The position numbers and the translations under genes are program-made. A stretch of 64,000 nt of DNA from Pelagibacterales bacterium SAG-MED19 (GTDB lineage Bacteria > Pseudomonadota > Alphaproteobacteria > Pelagibacterales > Pelagibacteraceae): assembly GCA_014654035.1 (NCBI GenBank), contig JACWDQ010000003.1, positions 40,635 to 104,634 on the forward strand. The letters run 5' to 3'. Below are positions 1 to 8,857 of this stretch, piece after piece. Each line of letters starts with the position of its first letter. Within the stretch, counting starts at the first letter, position 1. Under the pieces are notes generated by a model that did no database searches, was not told where the DNA came from, and saw nothing but the letters and a program-made list of their open reading frames with translations.

Positions 1-314
1 CTGAAGAAAAAAATTTAAATTTAAATATGATAAAAGAACTAAAGAGAATTTTTAAATGTGATGTCGGTTATAGTGGACATGAAAAGACAGTTTCACCATC
101 AATCACAGCCTTTATGTTGGGAGCAACTGTTATTGAAAGACATATTACACTAGATAGGAGTATGTGGGGAACAGATCAGTCAGCATCTTTATCTTCAGTA
201 GGACTTCACAATTTAAGTTCTATGATACAAAAAATTCCATCAACTCTAGGGGATGGTAAAAAAAAGTTTCCTAGAGAAGAAAAAAAAATGTTAACTAAAT
301 TTAAATACTGGTAA
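1..314 (+). CDS. NeuB/PseI/LegI-family nonulosonic acid synthase, C-terminal part (cut by window edge)
   Basis: The reading frame is open from base 3 to the window edge, so the gene starts outside; the first ATG in view (27) is internal. Seen: GYSGHE, then GATVIERHITLDR and GTDQSASL, the C-terminal end of the NeuB TIM barrel, where phosphoenolpyruvate is condensed with a hexosamine to give a sialic, legionaminic or pseudaminic type acid. The protein stops about 35 residues after the barrel motif, so the usual C-terminal SAF (antifreeze-like) domain is absent. A CMP-sugar transferase and an aminotransferase follow nearby, which fits nonulosonic acid synthesis. The exact product cannot be told. 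Confidence 0.85.
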   Translation, partial: EEKNLNLNMIKELKRIFKCDVGYSGHEKTVSPSITAFMLGATVIERHITLDRSMWGTDQSASLSSVGLHNLSSMIQKIPSTLGDGKKKFPREEKKMLTKFKYW

Positions 315-1061
315 TTATTTATAGATTTTTTTAATATTTTCTTTTAGACGTTTTTTATATCTTGTTAACTTAATCAAGTCTGTTTTTGAATTCTTCGCTG
401 CATAACTTACTGCTACTCCAATTCTATCATTATTTGATAGATTTTTTTTACTTCCATGAATTATATTTGGATGATGAATTATACAATCCCCAACGTTTAA
501 TGATGGAAAAATTTTTGTAAAATTTAATTTTTTTAAAACTTCATCTTCTATTTTTTGAGAAGAACCTTTCATGAATGATAACTCATGATTAATAGTACCT
601 AATTTTTGAGATCCCTTTAAATAACAAATGCCTCCATTTGATTTATTAGATTTCGATAATGCAATCCAAACATTCAAAGCTTTTGCATCAATAATATTCC
701 AATAAAAATTATCTTGGTGAAATGGGCTTGCTAAACCTGTTTTTTTTGGTTTAAGAAAAAATTCTAAGTTTCTCATGTAACTCTTGTCTAATAAAAGTCT
801 ATTAATTATTCGAATTAATTTTTTATTTTTCGTCAAATTAATTATTTTACCTTTTTTTATAAATTCTTGAATATTGTGTATGGTATTAAATTTACCATCT
901 TTAGTTTTGTGAAAGTATTGTTGTTTTTTTACTGAAACCTTTTTTTTAATAGTTTCAATTTCTTGAAGAAGCAAAAGTGCATCACTTTTAGTAAGTAATT
1001 TTTTAACTATTGTATAGCCATTTTCATGAAAATTATTATAATATTTATTTAACGACATCAA
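315..1061 (-). CDS. Phytanoyl-CoA dioxygenase (PhyH) family Fe(II)/2-oxoglutarate oxygenase
   Basis: A 248-residue protein with the PhyH facial triad: H115-x-D117 in FHQDNFYW, distal His202 in HGS, and Arg213 placed to hold 2-oxoglutarate. Between them lies GGICYLKGSQKLG, a typical PhyH strand. The family hydroxylates diverse small molecules; inside a sugar island it could hydroxylate a sugar or lipid intermediate, but that is inference. It is the only leftward gene in this first block and abuts the stop of the NeuB-like gene. Two ATG codons in tandem begin it, so the start could be one codon later. Confidence 0.85.
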   Translation of the reverse strand: MMSLNKYYNNFHENGYTIVKKLLTKSDALLLLQEIETIKKKVSVKKQQYFHKTKDGKFNTIHNIQEFIKKGKIINLTKNKKLIRIINRLLLDKSYMRNLEFFLKPKKTGLASPFHQDNFYWNIIDAKALNVWIALSKSNKSNGGICYLKGSQKLGTINHELSFMKGSSQKIEDEVLKKLNFTKIFPSLNVGDCIIHHPNIIHGSKKNLSNNDRIGVAVSYAAKNSKTDLIKLTRYKKRLKENIKKIYK

Positions 1062-1086
1062 AATATCAATCTATTAAATTAATAAT

Positions 1087-1761
1087 ATGAAATTTGCAAT
1101 AGTAATACCAGCTAGAAAAAACTCAAAGAGTGTTAAGAATAAAAATAGATACATAATTAATGGAAAGCCTTTAGTAGAGTATACCTTAAAACAATCTCTT
1201 TTATCAAAAGTAAAGCTTAAATTTATTATTACTGATGACGAAAAAATAAAAAAAATATCAAAAAAATATAAATTTAATACGCAGTACAAAAGGCCAAAAT
1301 CTACATCGACTGACAAAAGTTCGACTGTAGAAACTTTAATACACTTTATAAAATCTACACAAAATAAATTTGACTACGATTATTTAATTGTTTTACAGCC
1401 CACATCACCATTAAGAATTAGTAAAGATATAACAAATTCTATCAAAATTTTAAAAAGAGAAAAATCTTTGTCACTATTTAGTATTTGTGAGAATACAGAA
1501 CATCCATATGAAAATATAGTTATTAAAAAGAATAAAAAATGGAAATATTTATTTAAAGAGGCATCAAAGTTCCATAGAAGACAAGATTATAAGTTAAATC
1601 CATATTTTATAAATGGAGCAATATACATAGTCTCAAAAAACCATCTTTTAAAAAAGAAAAAAATTTATTCAAAGAAACATAGTTTATATATTATGCCAAA
1701 AAGTAGATCACTTGATATCAATGATTTAGATGATATAGAAATTGCAAAAAAATTATTATGA
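1087..1761 (+). CDS. Acylneuraminate cytidylyltransferase family protein (CMP-nonulosonate synthetase-like)
   Basis: A 224-residue GT-A fold nucleotidyltransferase. N-terminal IPARKNSKSVKNKN (residues 7-20) replaces the usual CTP-binding IPARGGSKGIPxKN loop, keeping the Arg, Ser-Lys and Lys-Asn but losing the Gly-Gly. QPTSPLR at 104-110 and NGAIYIVS near residue 180 are standard for CMP-sialic, CMP-legionaminic and CMP-pseudaminic acid synthetases. It would activate the product of the NeuB-like enzyme with CTP. The stop overlaps the start of the following aminotransferase by 4 bases, so the two are translationally coupled. Family sure, substrate unknown. Confidence 0.85.
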   Translation: MKFAIVIPARKNSKSVKNKNRYIINGKPLVEYTLKQSLLSKVKLKFIITDDEKIKKISKKYKFNTQYKRPKSTSTDKSSTVETLIHFIKSTQNKFDYDYLIVLQPTSPLRISKDITNSIKILKREKSLSLFSICENTEHPYENIVIKKNKKWKYLFKEASKFHRRQDYKLNPYFINGAIYIVSKNHLLKKKKIYSKKHSLYIMPKSRSLDINDLDDIEIAKKLL

Positions 1762-2942
1762 ACAGAATGACGAAAATTGATTGGGTAAATAGATCTCTTT
1801 TTTTTAATAATAAAGAACTTAAATATTTAAATAATTTTTTAAAAAAATCGGATAATTTAACCCAAAGTAATGAATTATTAAAATTTGAAAATGGATTAAA
1901 AGGTTACCTAAAAACAAAAAATATCAATGTAGTAAACTCTGCAGCTTCAAGCTTGGAAATTATTGCATTATTACTTAAACTTAAAAAGAATGACGAAATA
2001 ATAATTCCTGCACACACTTATTGTGCCTCAGCACTACCTTTCATGAGAAATGGAGCAAAAATCATTTGGGCTGATATTGATTTTAAGACAAGAGTAATAA
2101 GCCTTGATGATATTAAAAAAAAAATTAGTAAAAAAACAAAAGCGATAGTAATTGTTCATCTATATGGATATGCAGCAGATGTATTTAAGATTAAAAAGTA
2201 TTTAAAAAATAAAAAGATTAAAATTATAGAAGATTGTGCGCAGGCGTTTGGTGCTGAAATTAAAGGAAAAAAAGTTGGAACAATAGGCGATTTTTCTTGC
2301 TATTCATTTCATGCACAAAAAAACTTAACGACTTTAGGTGAGGGAGGAGCGATTTACGTAAAAGATAAAAGTTTGTTTAAAAAGGTAAAAGGACTTAGAC
2401 ATAATGGTCATTCAAATTTCAAAAAAAGGAAATTTTACTGGTTACCAGCAATGGGTAATTTAGAGCTAGACTTAATAGACAAGTTGCCATTTAAAGCTAC
2501 TTTAAGTGAAATTCAATGTGCATCAGGTCATTTATTATTAAAAAGAATAGATCAACTTAATAAGAAAAGAATTTCTCGAGCAAGAAAATTTATAAGTCAT
2601 TTTAAACATAATGATGTTTTGTCTTTTAATGAATCTTTTTTAAAAAAAAGACACGTTTATCATTTGCTGTCTGCATATGTTAAACCTAGTAAAAATTTTA
2701 ATAGGAATACTTTGATCAAAGAACTATATGACAATTATCAAATTAAATGTGCCACTCAATATTACCCTTTGTATAAATATTCATTATTCAAAAAATATGG
2801 ATATGGAAAAGGGAAGTGTTTGAATACTGAAAAATTTTATAATAATATGATTTCTTTTCCTTTCCATGTGTGGATGAGTGAAAAAAATTTTGACTATATG
2901 ATTTCTTCAGTAAAAAAAATTTTAGATAAATATTCTGTTTAG
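1758..2942 (+). CDS. DegT/DnrJ/EryC1/StrS-family PLP-dependent sugar aminotransferase
   Basis: A 394-residue fold-type I aminotransferase. The PLP Schiff-base lysine is K188 in SFHAQKNLTTLGEGG; D159 in IIEDCAQAFGA contacts the pyridine nitrogen; HTYCAS near 86-91 is the N-terminal cofactor region. The family transfers an amino group to keto-deoxy nucleotide sugars, as PseC and LegC do on the way to pseudaminic and legionaminic acids. It starts within the stop of the CMP-sugar transferase (4-base overlap), so amino-sugar formation and CMP activation are probably one operon. No partner dehydratase of the PseB/LegB type is visible in the window; it may lie upstream. Confidence 0.9.
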   Translation: MNRMTKIDWVNRSLFFNNKELKYLNNFLKKSDNLTQSNELLKFENGLKGYLKTKNINVVNSAASSLEIIALLLKLKKNDEIIIPAHTYCASALPFMRNGAKIIWADIDFKTRVISLDDIKKKISKKTKAIVIVHLYGYAADVFKIKKYLKNKKIKIIEDCAQAFGAEIKGKKVGTIGDFSCYSFHAQKNLTTLGEGGAIYVKDKSLFKKVKGLRHNGHSNFKKRKFYWLPAMGNLELDLIDKLPFKATLSEIQCASGHLLLKRIDQLNKKRISRARKFISHFKHNDVLSFNESFLKKRHVYHLLSAYVKPSKNFNRNTLIKELYDNYQIKCATQYYPLYKYSLFKKYGYGKGKCLNTEKFYNNMISFPFHVWMSEKNFDYMISSVKKILDKYSV

Positions 2943-2946
2943 AAAA

Positions 2947-3888
2947 TTGAATAAAAAAAAAATTATAATTTTAGAACTCAAAAGATTATTAAAAGAATAC
3001 TCATTTATAAAGGATATTTGGCTTTATGGTAATTTTGAAGACGAGGTCTCCGATTTAGATTTATTGATCATATATGACAATAAAATTAACAAAGTAAAAA
3101 TACCAAAGATTATCCAAGATTATATTCTTGATGGGACTATAATATATATTCCATACAAACTAAAATATGAAATTTTTTTATTTGAAAATTTAAAAATATT
3201 TTCTATCAAAAGAAACAAAGCTATTAAAAAAAAGTTAAATTTAATGGATAAGGAATATCAACTTCTTACTTCATTTATCGAAAGATATTATGAAAGAAGG
3301 CAAATGTTATTTCTTTCAAATATTTATTCTCCTAATAATAAAATTATAAGAAATATAAAATCTTTGATTTTTTCATATGATATGTTTTTTCAATATTTTT
3401 CATTAAAAGAAACAAAGGTTATAAAAAAAAATTTATTTATTTCATATAAAAAAATCAGAAAAAAATATTTAAATAATAAGCTTAAAAAGAAAGAGTATAA
3501 ATTTTATATAGGAAAACTAAAAAAATTTGATAAAAATTTTTTCTTAAAATCTTTAAACTATTTAAACGAAAGTTTTGAAGATATAAAGATGAAAAAATTT
3601 TCATACTTGTTTTTAAAAAAATATACTTTTTCAAATTATACAAAAAAAAATTCATTAGTTGTACCTGAATTGTTTGGTGCAATTTATCAGTTTTACGCAT
3701 TTCAAAATTTACGTTTATCAAAAAAAATTAGAAAAGACTTTAAAGGTGAAAAAAAAATTAATTTGAATAATTTTAAATTTAAAAGTTTTTTAAGAAAAAA
3801 AATTAATTTTATAAATCAATCTTATATTGATCTCAATCGTGGAAAATTCAAAAAAGGGATGTATAGATTTAGCTGGTATTTGAATTAA
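2947..3888 (+). CDS. Unrecognised protein with nucleotidyltransferase-fold N-terminus
   Basis: 313 residues, probably starting at TTG 2947 four bases after the aminotransferase. Residues 26-42 carry LYGN then SDLDLL: Gly28, and Asp36-x-Asp38, which match the metal-binding G(S/N)...DxD signature of the Pol-beta-type nucleotidyltransferase superfamily. The rest is Lys- and aromatic-rich helix with no recognised domain. The convergent neighbour has the same signature, and their stop codons share one TTAA. Inference: the two act in the same surface-modification step, perhaps moving a nucleotidyl or phospho group. No family name can be given. Confidence 0.55.
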   Translation: MNKKKIIILELKRLLKEYSFIKDIWLYGNFEDEVSDLDLLIIYDNKINKVKIPKIIQDYILDGTIIYIPYKLKYEIFLFENLKIFSIKRNKAIKKKLNLMDKEYQLLTSFIERYYERRQMLFLSNIYSPNNKIIRNIKSLIFSYDMFFQYFSLKETKVIKKNLFISYKKIRKKYLNNKLKKKEYKFYIGKLKKFDKNFFLKSLNYLNESFEDIKMKKFSYLFLKKYTFSNYTKKNSLVVPELFGAIYQFYAFQNLRLSKKIRKDFKGEKKINLNNFKFKSFLRKKINFINQSYIDLNRGKFKKGMYRFSWYLN

Positions 3889-4937
3889 GGAATTTTTTTC
3901 AAGACATCATTAATAACTTGATTACATGTTTTCATATAATCTGTACCAAGAAATTTTATTAAATTTCTATTTATTTTTTTTTTACTAGTAGTAATTTTTT
4001 CCCAATTTTGTCTTAGTTTTTCGTGTTTTTTTATAAAGAATATAATTTTTTTATTTTTTATAATTTTGTAAAATTTTTGAAAAGAATTTTTCTTATGGGA
4101 GCTTTTACCGATACTGTCTAGAAATAAAATTGGAATATTTAACATAAATCCAATGTGACAGAATAATTGATGAAGAGTTTGATCATTTTCAACAAAAGGT
4201 ACTTTCATTTTTTTATTATTAAATACATGGTGATCATAATAACCATCAGATAAACTTTTCTTAATATAATTATTTCTCTGTTTTAAAATTTCTGCTGAAA
4301 GTTTTTTTTTACTATAAATTTTATAAAAATTAATTTTTTCTTTTCGAAAAATATTTATATTTTCCTTAAGTGCTTCTGGAGGTAAAAACCCACTTTTATA
4401 GTTTTTTAAATCATGTTCAGTATAAATGATAACACCGTGGTGTTGAAAAGGAGAATATCTTAATACTAGATTGTAAAATTTTTGTAATTTTTTTTGAAGT
4501 TTAATTAATTTTTTATAATTCAATATTGTATCATTCTTAATAACAACAAAACTGTCAAAATCACTCCAACCATCTATAAAATCATTATTTGATAAACTAC
4601 CCTGTACTAAAAAAAATTTAAAAAAAATATCAAATTTATTCCTTTTTAAAAAAGAAATTGATCTTAATATTTTTTTCTTATTTTTAATTTTATTTGAAAT
4701 AAGATTATTATTAAATTTTTTTGTTTTTATAATTACTTTATTTTTACGTTTTATGTTATCTTTTTGATTGATTAATCTTTTATATTCACTAGCCAGTTGT
4801 TTGGCTTGATTTAGAACATTTTTTTTATCTAATTTTCTAAAATTTAAATATTTAATATCAAAAAACCAATTTAATTTTTTGTTAAAATTAACAGAATTAG
4901 AGCTATATTTTTTTTTAAATAAATCTTCGAAATGCAT
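3885..4937 (-). CDS. Unrecognised protein with nucleotidyltransferase-fold core
   Basis: 350 residues on the opposite strand to the preceding gene. Residues 110-132 contain LVQGSLS then GWSDFDSFVV: Gly113-Ser114 and Asp126-x-Asp128, a good Pol-beta nucleotidyltransferase signature preceded by about 105 residues of charged helix. The following region has HHGVIIYTEHD and, near residue 240, YYDHHVFNNKK. I recognise no named family. The start is followed by a 146-base divergent gap towards the ABC exporter. The protein is tail-to-tail with another nucleotidyltransferase-fold gene. Confidence 0.55.
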   Translation of the reverse strand: MHFEDLFKKKYSSNSVNFNKKLNWFFDIKYLNFRKLDKKNVLNQAKQLASEYKRLINQKDNIKRKNKVIIKTKKFNNNLISNKIKNKKKILRSISFLKRNKFDIFFKFFLVQGSLSNNDFIDGWSDFDSFVVIKNDTILNYKKLIKLQKKLQKFYNLVLRYSPFQHHGVIIYTEHDLKNYKSGFLPPEALKENINIFRKEKINFYKIYSKKKLSAEILKQRNNYIKKSLSDGYYDHHVFNNKKMKVPFVENDQTLHQLFCHIGFMLNIPILFLDSIGKSSHKKNSFQKFYKIIKNKKIIFFIKKHEKLRQNWEKITTSKKKINRNLIKFLGTDYMKTCNQVINDVLKKIP

Positions 4938-5083
4938 TGAGTAATATTATTTATACTTTTTAAGTATCTTTAATCAAAATATAATTTAAATACATATTTT
5001 TTTACTATATAAGCAGATAAATATGATCATTAAGAGCCTCATTTAAGACATCAAAATTAATATATTAATGAAAATATTTTTAG

Positions 5084-6793
5084 ATGATTAATTTATTCTT
5101 TAAAGACTTAAAATTTTTAATTGGTAAGAGACTGCTTTATTTTGTTTATATTGTTTTTTTTATCTCAAGTTTGGTAGCTATCTTAGACGTTATCAGTATA
5201 GGATCAGTTGCTTTATTTGTTGGAGTTATTTTAGAGCCAGAGAAATTTTTAATTAATTATACTCATTTTGAACTAATAAACTCTTATTATAATTTAGATA
5301 TTTTAAATCGTGTTATAATTGGTTCAGTCATTATACTGTCAATATTTATTTTTAAAGGAATTTTAACTTTTATAAATAGTTACCTTAATGCTCAACTTGC
5401 TTATGAGATAAAAATTTATTTATCAAAAAAATTATTTACGTCTTATCTTTATAGAGATTACAGTTTCCATATAGATAAAAACCCATCAACTTTATGGAAA
5501 AACATTATTACCGAAGTGGCCCATTGCAGTGGCTATGTGAGTGTTTTGTCTAATTTATTTGGTGCAGTAGTTTTGGTTATAGGAATATTATTTGTTGTAA
5601 TTTCAAATTCGACAATATACTTCACATTAATATTCTTATTTTTTACTTTAATCGTTTATTTTTTGAATAAATATTTCAAAAAACAAATTAAAAGTTTATC
5701 TGAGAAAAGAGCATTCTATGACTCTGAGTCATCAAAAACGATCAATCATGCATTAGGATCCATTAAAGAAACAATTTTATTTAATCGAGAGAATTGGTTT
5801 ATTTCATTATTTAATGAATCTAATACAATTAGTGAAAAGCAAAAAAAAAATTTAACAATTATCAATTCTTTCCCAAGATTATTTATTGAGTTAATTTCAA
5901 TAGTTATACTTTTAATTGTATTTATTTTTTTTGTTTATAAGAATTATACTGTAACTGAAATCTTACCATTTTTAACATTAATAACATTATCAATTATGAG
6001 ATTAGTTCCGGTTTTTAGTCTTATATCAATACATTTAAATTCATTAAGATTTCTGAAAACTGCAAAAAAAATTATTTTTAAAGAATTTAATAATAAAAAT
6101 AAAAGAAAAAAATTTAATTCCTCCAATAATAATAACAATCTTAAAAAAGAAAAATTTAAAACTTTATTTATCAAAAAAATCAATTTTAGATATGATAAGA
6201 GTAAAAAAATTATAGATAATTTGAATTTAAGTATTAAGAATAAAGACAAAATTTTATTTGTTGGTCCATCTGGCTCAGGGAAATCTACCTTAATAAACTT
6301 ATTATTGGGATTATTAAAACCTACAAGTGGAAAAATCTTATTTAATAAAAAAGATATCTTAAAAAATTTGGATATTTTTCATTCAAAAATAGGTTATGTT
6401 CCACAAGATATTTATTTATTGGATGATACCATTAAAAAAAATATAACATTTTCTGATGCTGGATATGACAAAAGGTTGTTAAAAAAATCGATAGAAAAAA
6501 CTAGACTATCATTAGATATAAAAAAATTCATTAAAGGTGTAAATACAAAGATTGGTCACAGAGGTAGAAAATTATCTGGTGGACAAAAACAAAGACTTGC
6601 CTTAGCCCGTGCATTATATCGAAATCCTGAAATTCTTATCATGGATGAACCAACTAGTTCAATAGATGAAAAATCAGAAATAAAAATTTTAAATGAGTTT
6701 TTGAATGTTTCTAAGAATTTAACAGTAATTATGGTCGCTCATAGAGCAAAAAAATTTGAAAATAAATTTAATAAAGTAATAAAACTTAAGTAG
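5084..6793 (+). CDS. ABC exporter, fused membrane and ATPase domains (lipid-linked oligosaccharide flippase-like)
   Basis: 569 residues: about six hydrophobic segments in residues 1-310, then a nucleotide-binding domain with Walker A GPSGSGKST from residue 394, signature LSGGQKQ from 497, Walker B ILIMDEPTSS about 517-526 and the switch histidine in VAHRA. This is the one-polypeptide exporter type of MsbA and PglK/WlaB. In a glycan island that also encodes a lipid-carrier sugar-1-phosphate transferase, a role in flipping an undecaprenyl-linked oligosaccharide is the most natural reading, but this is inference. Export of a lipid or peptide is possible. The next gene follows after 4 bases. Confidence 0.85.
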   Translation: MINLFFKDLKFLIGKRLLYFVYIVFFISSLVAILDVISIGSVALFVGVILEPEKFLINYTHFELINSYYNLDILNRVIIGSVIILSIFIFKGILTFINSYLNAQLAYEIKIYLSKKLFTSYLYRDYSFHIDKNPSTLWKNIITEVAHCSGYVSVLSNLFGAVVLVIGILFVVISNSTIYFTLIFLFFTLIVYFLNKYFKKQIKSLSEKRAFYDSESSKTINHALGSIKETILFNRENWFISLFNESNTISEKQKKNLTIINSFPRLFIELISIVILLIVFIFFVYKNYTVTEILPFLTLITLSIMRLVPVFSLISIHLNSLRFLKTAKKIIFKEFNNKNKRKKFNSSNNNNNLKKEKFKTLFIKKINFRYDKSKKIIDNLNLSIKNKDKILFVGPSGSGKSTLINLLLGLLKPTSGKILFNKKDILKNLDIFHSKIGYVPQDIYLLDDTIKKNITFSDAGYDKRLLKKSIEKTRLSLDIKKFIKGVNTKIGHRGRKLSGGQKQRLALARALYRNPEILIMDEPTSSIDEKSEIKILNEFLNVSKNLTVIMVAHRAKKFENKFNKVIKLK

Positions 6794-6797
6794 TTAG

Positions 6798-7970
6798 ATG
6801 AAAAAAAAGGTATGCTTTGTAACCTCAACAAGATTTCAAAAAATAGATAGAGATAGATTTGGATTAAAATATATCAGTAAAGAATATGAAGTTATCATAA
6901 TCGACCTTTCAAAACTAATTAATAAACGATCAAACATTATATTTAATAAGCTTAAAATCAAAAACTTATATGAAATTGATAATTTAAAAAAACTAACAAA
7001 ACTATTAAAAAAAAATACATTTCAATTTTTTGTTGATAATTTAAATAATTCATTTTATGCGCTAGTTGTTAGATCAATATTTAAATATTATAATATTAAA
7101 TCCATAAAATATATTGGTGGATTAAAACCACCAATACTTTACAGATATATTTATAGAAGAGATGGAATTCGTTGGATTCCATTATCTTCTCATGAAAAAA
7201 AATTTTTTTTCAAGATTAAAGAAATACCACTTAAAATTAAATCATTTATTAAGACAAGCCTTTTAAAATTTTTAAACAGCTTTTTCATAGATATTGTAAT
7301 TGTAACAGGCAAAAATCCCCAAAACCTTGAAGGGTATTTACATAAAAAAATAGAAAGAATTTTTTCACATGGATTTGATTATAATTATTTTTTAGAAATG
7401 AAAAAAAAAAATATAATTGAAAAAAATTATATTTTATATATTGATCAAAACTTTATTTATCATGCAGATTTTTTTATTAAAAAAAGAAGTCCTTTTGTAA
7501 GTAAGTCTTTTTATTCTAAATTAGAAAAATTTCTAATAGATATCTCTAAAAAAAATAACTGTGATTTTAAAATAGCTTTACATCCAAAAAGTATTTTAGA
7601 TAAAAATAATTTTAAATTTAGTAATAAATGTTATCTCAATAAAACACCTGAGTTAATTCAAAAAAGTAAATATGTTATTTGTCATTATTCTACTGCTGTA
7701 GCTTTTGCTGTATTATTTGAAAAACCTATAATTTCACTTACATCTCTTGAATTAGATAACTTATGGGCAGGTGCACAAACAAGATCAATGTCAAAGATAT
7801 TAAATACACCACTTTATATCTTGGAAGAAAAACAACAAAATTTAAAACTTGAAAATAAATTTGATAAAATAAAATATAATAATTACCTTAATCAATATAT
7901 TAAACATCCAAAATCTAATAATATAAATTCTTGGTCTACATTAATAAAAAGAATCAAAAAAAAAAATTAG
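6798..7970 (+). CDS. Putative GT-B-like surface carbohydrate protein
   Basis: 390 residues, not firmly recognised. It opens with KKVCFVTSTRFQ, a first Rossmann-like strand, and ends with KYVICHYSTAVAFAVLFEKPIISL near residues 292-315, which resembles the donor-binding half of GT-B glycosyltransferases where a buried residue lies next to a Ser/Thr pair and a Glu-Lys-Pro turn. No EX7E motif is present. It follows the flippase-like gene directly and ends that rightward unit. A glycosyltransferase or polysaccharide-modifying role is inferred from fold hints and position only. Confidence 0.5.
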   Translation: MKKKVCFVTSTRFQKIDRDRFGLKYISKEYEVIIIDLSKLINKRSNIIFNKLKIKNLYEIDNLKKLTKLLKKNTFQFFVDNLNNSFYALVVRSIFKYYNIKSIKYIGGLKPPILYRYIYRRDGIRWIPLSSHEKKFFFKIKEIPLKIKSFIKTSLLKFLNSFFIDIVIVTGKNPQNLEGYLHKKIERIFSHGFDYNYFLEMKKKNIIEKNYILYIDQNFIYHADFFIKKRSPFVSKSFYSKLEKFLIDISKKNNCDFKIALHPKSILDKNNFKFSNKCYLNKTPELIQKSKYVICHYSTAVAFAVLFEKPIISLTSLELDNLWAGAQTRSMSKILNTPLYILEEKQQNLKLENKFDKIKYNNYLNQYIKHPKSNNINSWSTLIKRIKKKN

Positions 7971-7999
7971 AAAAATTTTATATATTAATAAAAGAGAGA

Positions 8000-8033
8000 A
8001 ATTATTTGACTAATTGGTTCTTCTCAAATAATT
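8000..8033. terminator. Inverted repeat in a convergent gap, possible bidirectional terminator
   Basis: A perfect 10-base inverted repeat, AATTATTTGA (8000-8009) and TCAAATAATT (8024-8033), with a 14-base loop, fills the 65-base gap between two convergent genes. The stem is AT-only except for one pair and no long T run follows on either strand, so termination is plausible but weak. Confidence 0.35.
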
Positions 8034-8035
8034 GA

Positions 8036-8857
8036 CTAAACATTTATAAGTGGTAGATGCTTAATAGCTTCAAACTGATCTTTTGCAGTGTTATTGCCGT
8101 TCCTATTTCTTTCTTCACATTCCTGATAAATATCTGAAGGTAAAAATTTTTTTAAATTTCCATTTTTTAAAAGATTTTCATCGACAAAAACTGCATTTAC
8201 TCCATCAATTACCTTAACTAATGAAAAATTATATTTCACAAGTAATTTATTAAATGCAGATAAAGATGCTCCGTGGTACCACAAACTAGGATGCTTCTTA
8301 TGAAAGTTAAAGCTTTTATCATAAGGTACAGTTATTTCATTATCTAAAAAGGATGGATTAAATTCAGTGATAATCATTTCTGGGATAATTTTTTTAGATA
8401 AAATTTTCTTTAAGAGCCAGTAATCATTTCCGTCTATATCTATTGACAAACAACCAAGATTTTTCATATCAAAAATATCATCTATATTCTCTAAATCGAT
8501 AAATCTTTTAATAATTTTTACATTTTTTTTTGTTTTTTTAATTATCATTTTCATAAACAAACTATTAAATGCAGAATTCATATCTGCATCAACCATTTTT
8601 CCTTCAAAATCATTTTTTATTAAACCTACACAATTAAATTCTCTGTAATGATAACCAATTTCAACAAAATTTTTATTCTTAAAATATTTTGAAAGATTCG
8701 TTATAAAAATATTTTCTTCATTATTATTTTGACTTTTTGTTAAGGAAAAATAATTACTAGAATCTACAATAAAAATTTTAAAAAGAAAACCAAGTGTCCA
8801 ATATTGTCTTAATAAAAAAAAAAGAAATTTATTTTTGTATAAAATTTTTTTAAACAT
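8036..8857 (-). CDS. FkbM-like putative methyltransferase
   Basis: 273 residues. FVEIGYHYREFN near residue 59 resembles an SAM-binding first strand, VDADMNSAF the acidic second strand, and LSIDIDGNDYWLLKKI the FkbM-type IDxxGxExxVL strand in altered form; PEMIITEFN follows as the next strand. The glycine-rich loop of normal class I methyltransferases is poor here, so catalysis is not certain. A C-terminal stretch, YHGASLSAFNKLL, is unlike ordinary FkbM proteins. It is the last gene of a six-gene leftward glycosyltransferase operon and overlaps its upstream neighbour by 8 bases. Confidence 0.5.
   Translation of the reverse strand: MFKKILYKNKFLFFLLRQYWTLGFLFKIFIVDSSNYFSLTKSQNNNEENIFITNLSKYFKNKNFVEIGYHYREFNCVGLIKNDFEGKMVDADMNSAFNSLFMKMIIKKTKKNVKIIKRFIDLENIDDIFDMKNLGCLSIDIDGNDYWLLKKILSKKIIPEMIITEFNPSFLDNEITVPYDKSFNFHKKHPSLWYHGASLSAFNKLLVKYNFSLVKVIDGVNAVFVDENLLKNGNLKKFLPSDIYQECEERNRNGNNTAKDQFEAIKHLPLINV

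Noticed and set aside
27-314. ATG at 27 as a true start of a 95-residue protein
   Set aside because: The frame is open up to the window edge and the sequence is the C-terminal part of a NeuB barrel, so the ATG is internal.
4938-5083. Small RNA or riboswitch in the 146-base divergent gap before the ABC exporter
   Set aside because: Only AT-rich sequence without stable stems or known aptamer motifs was seen.
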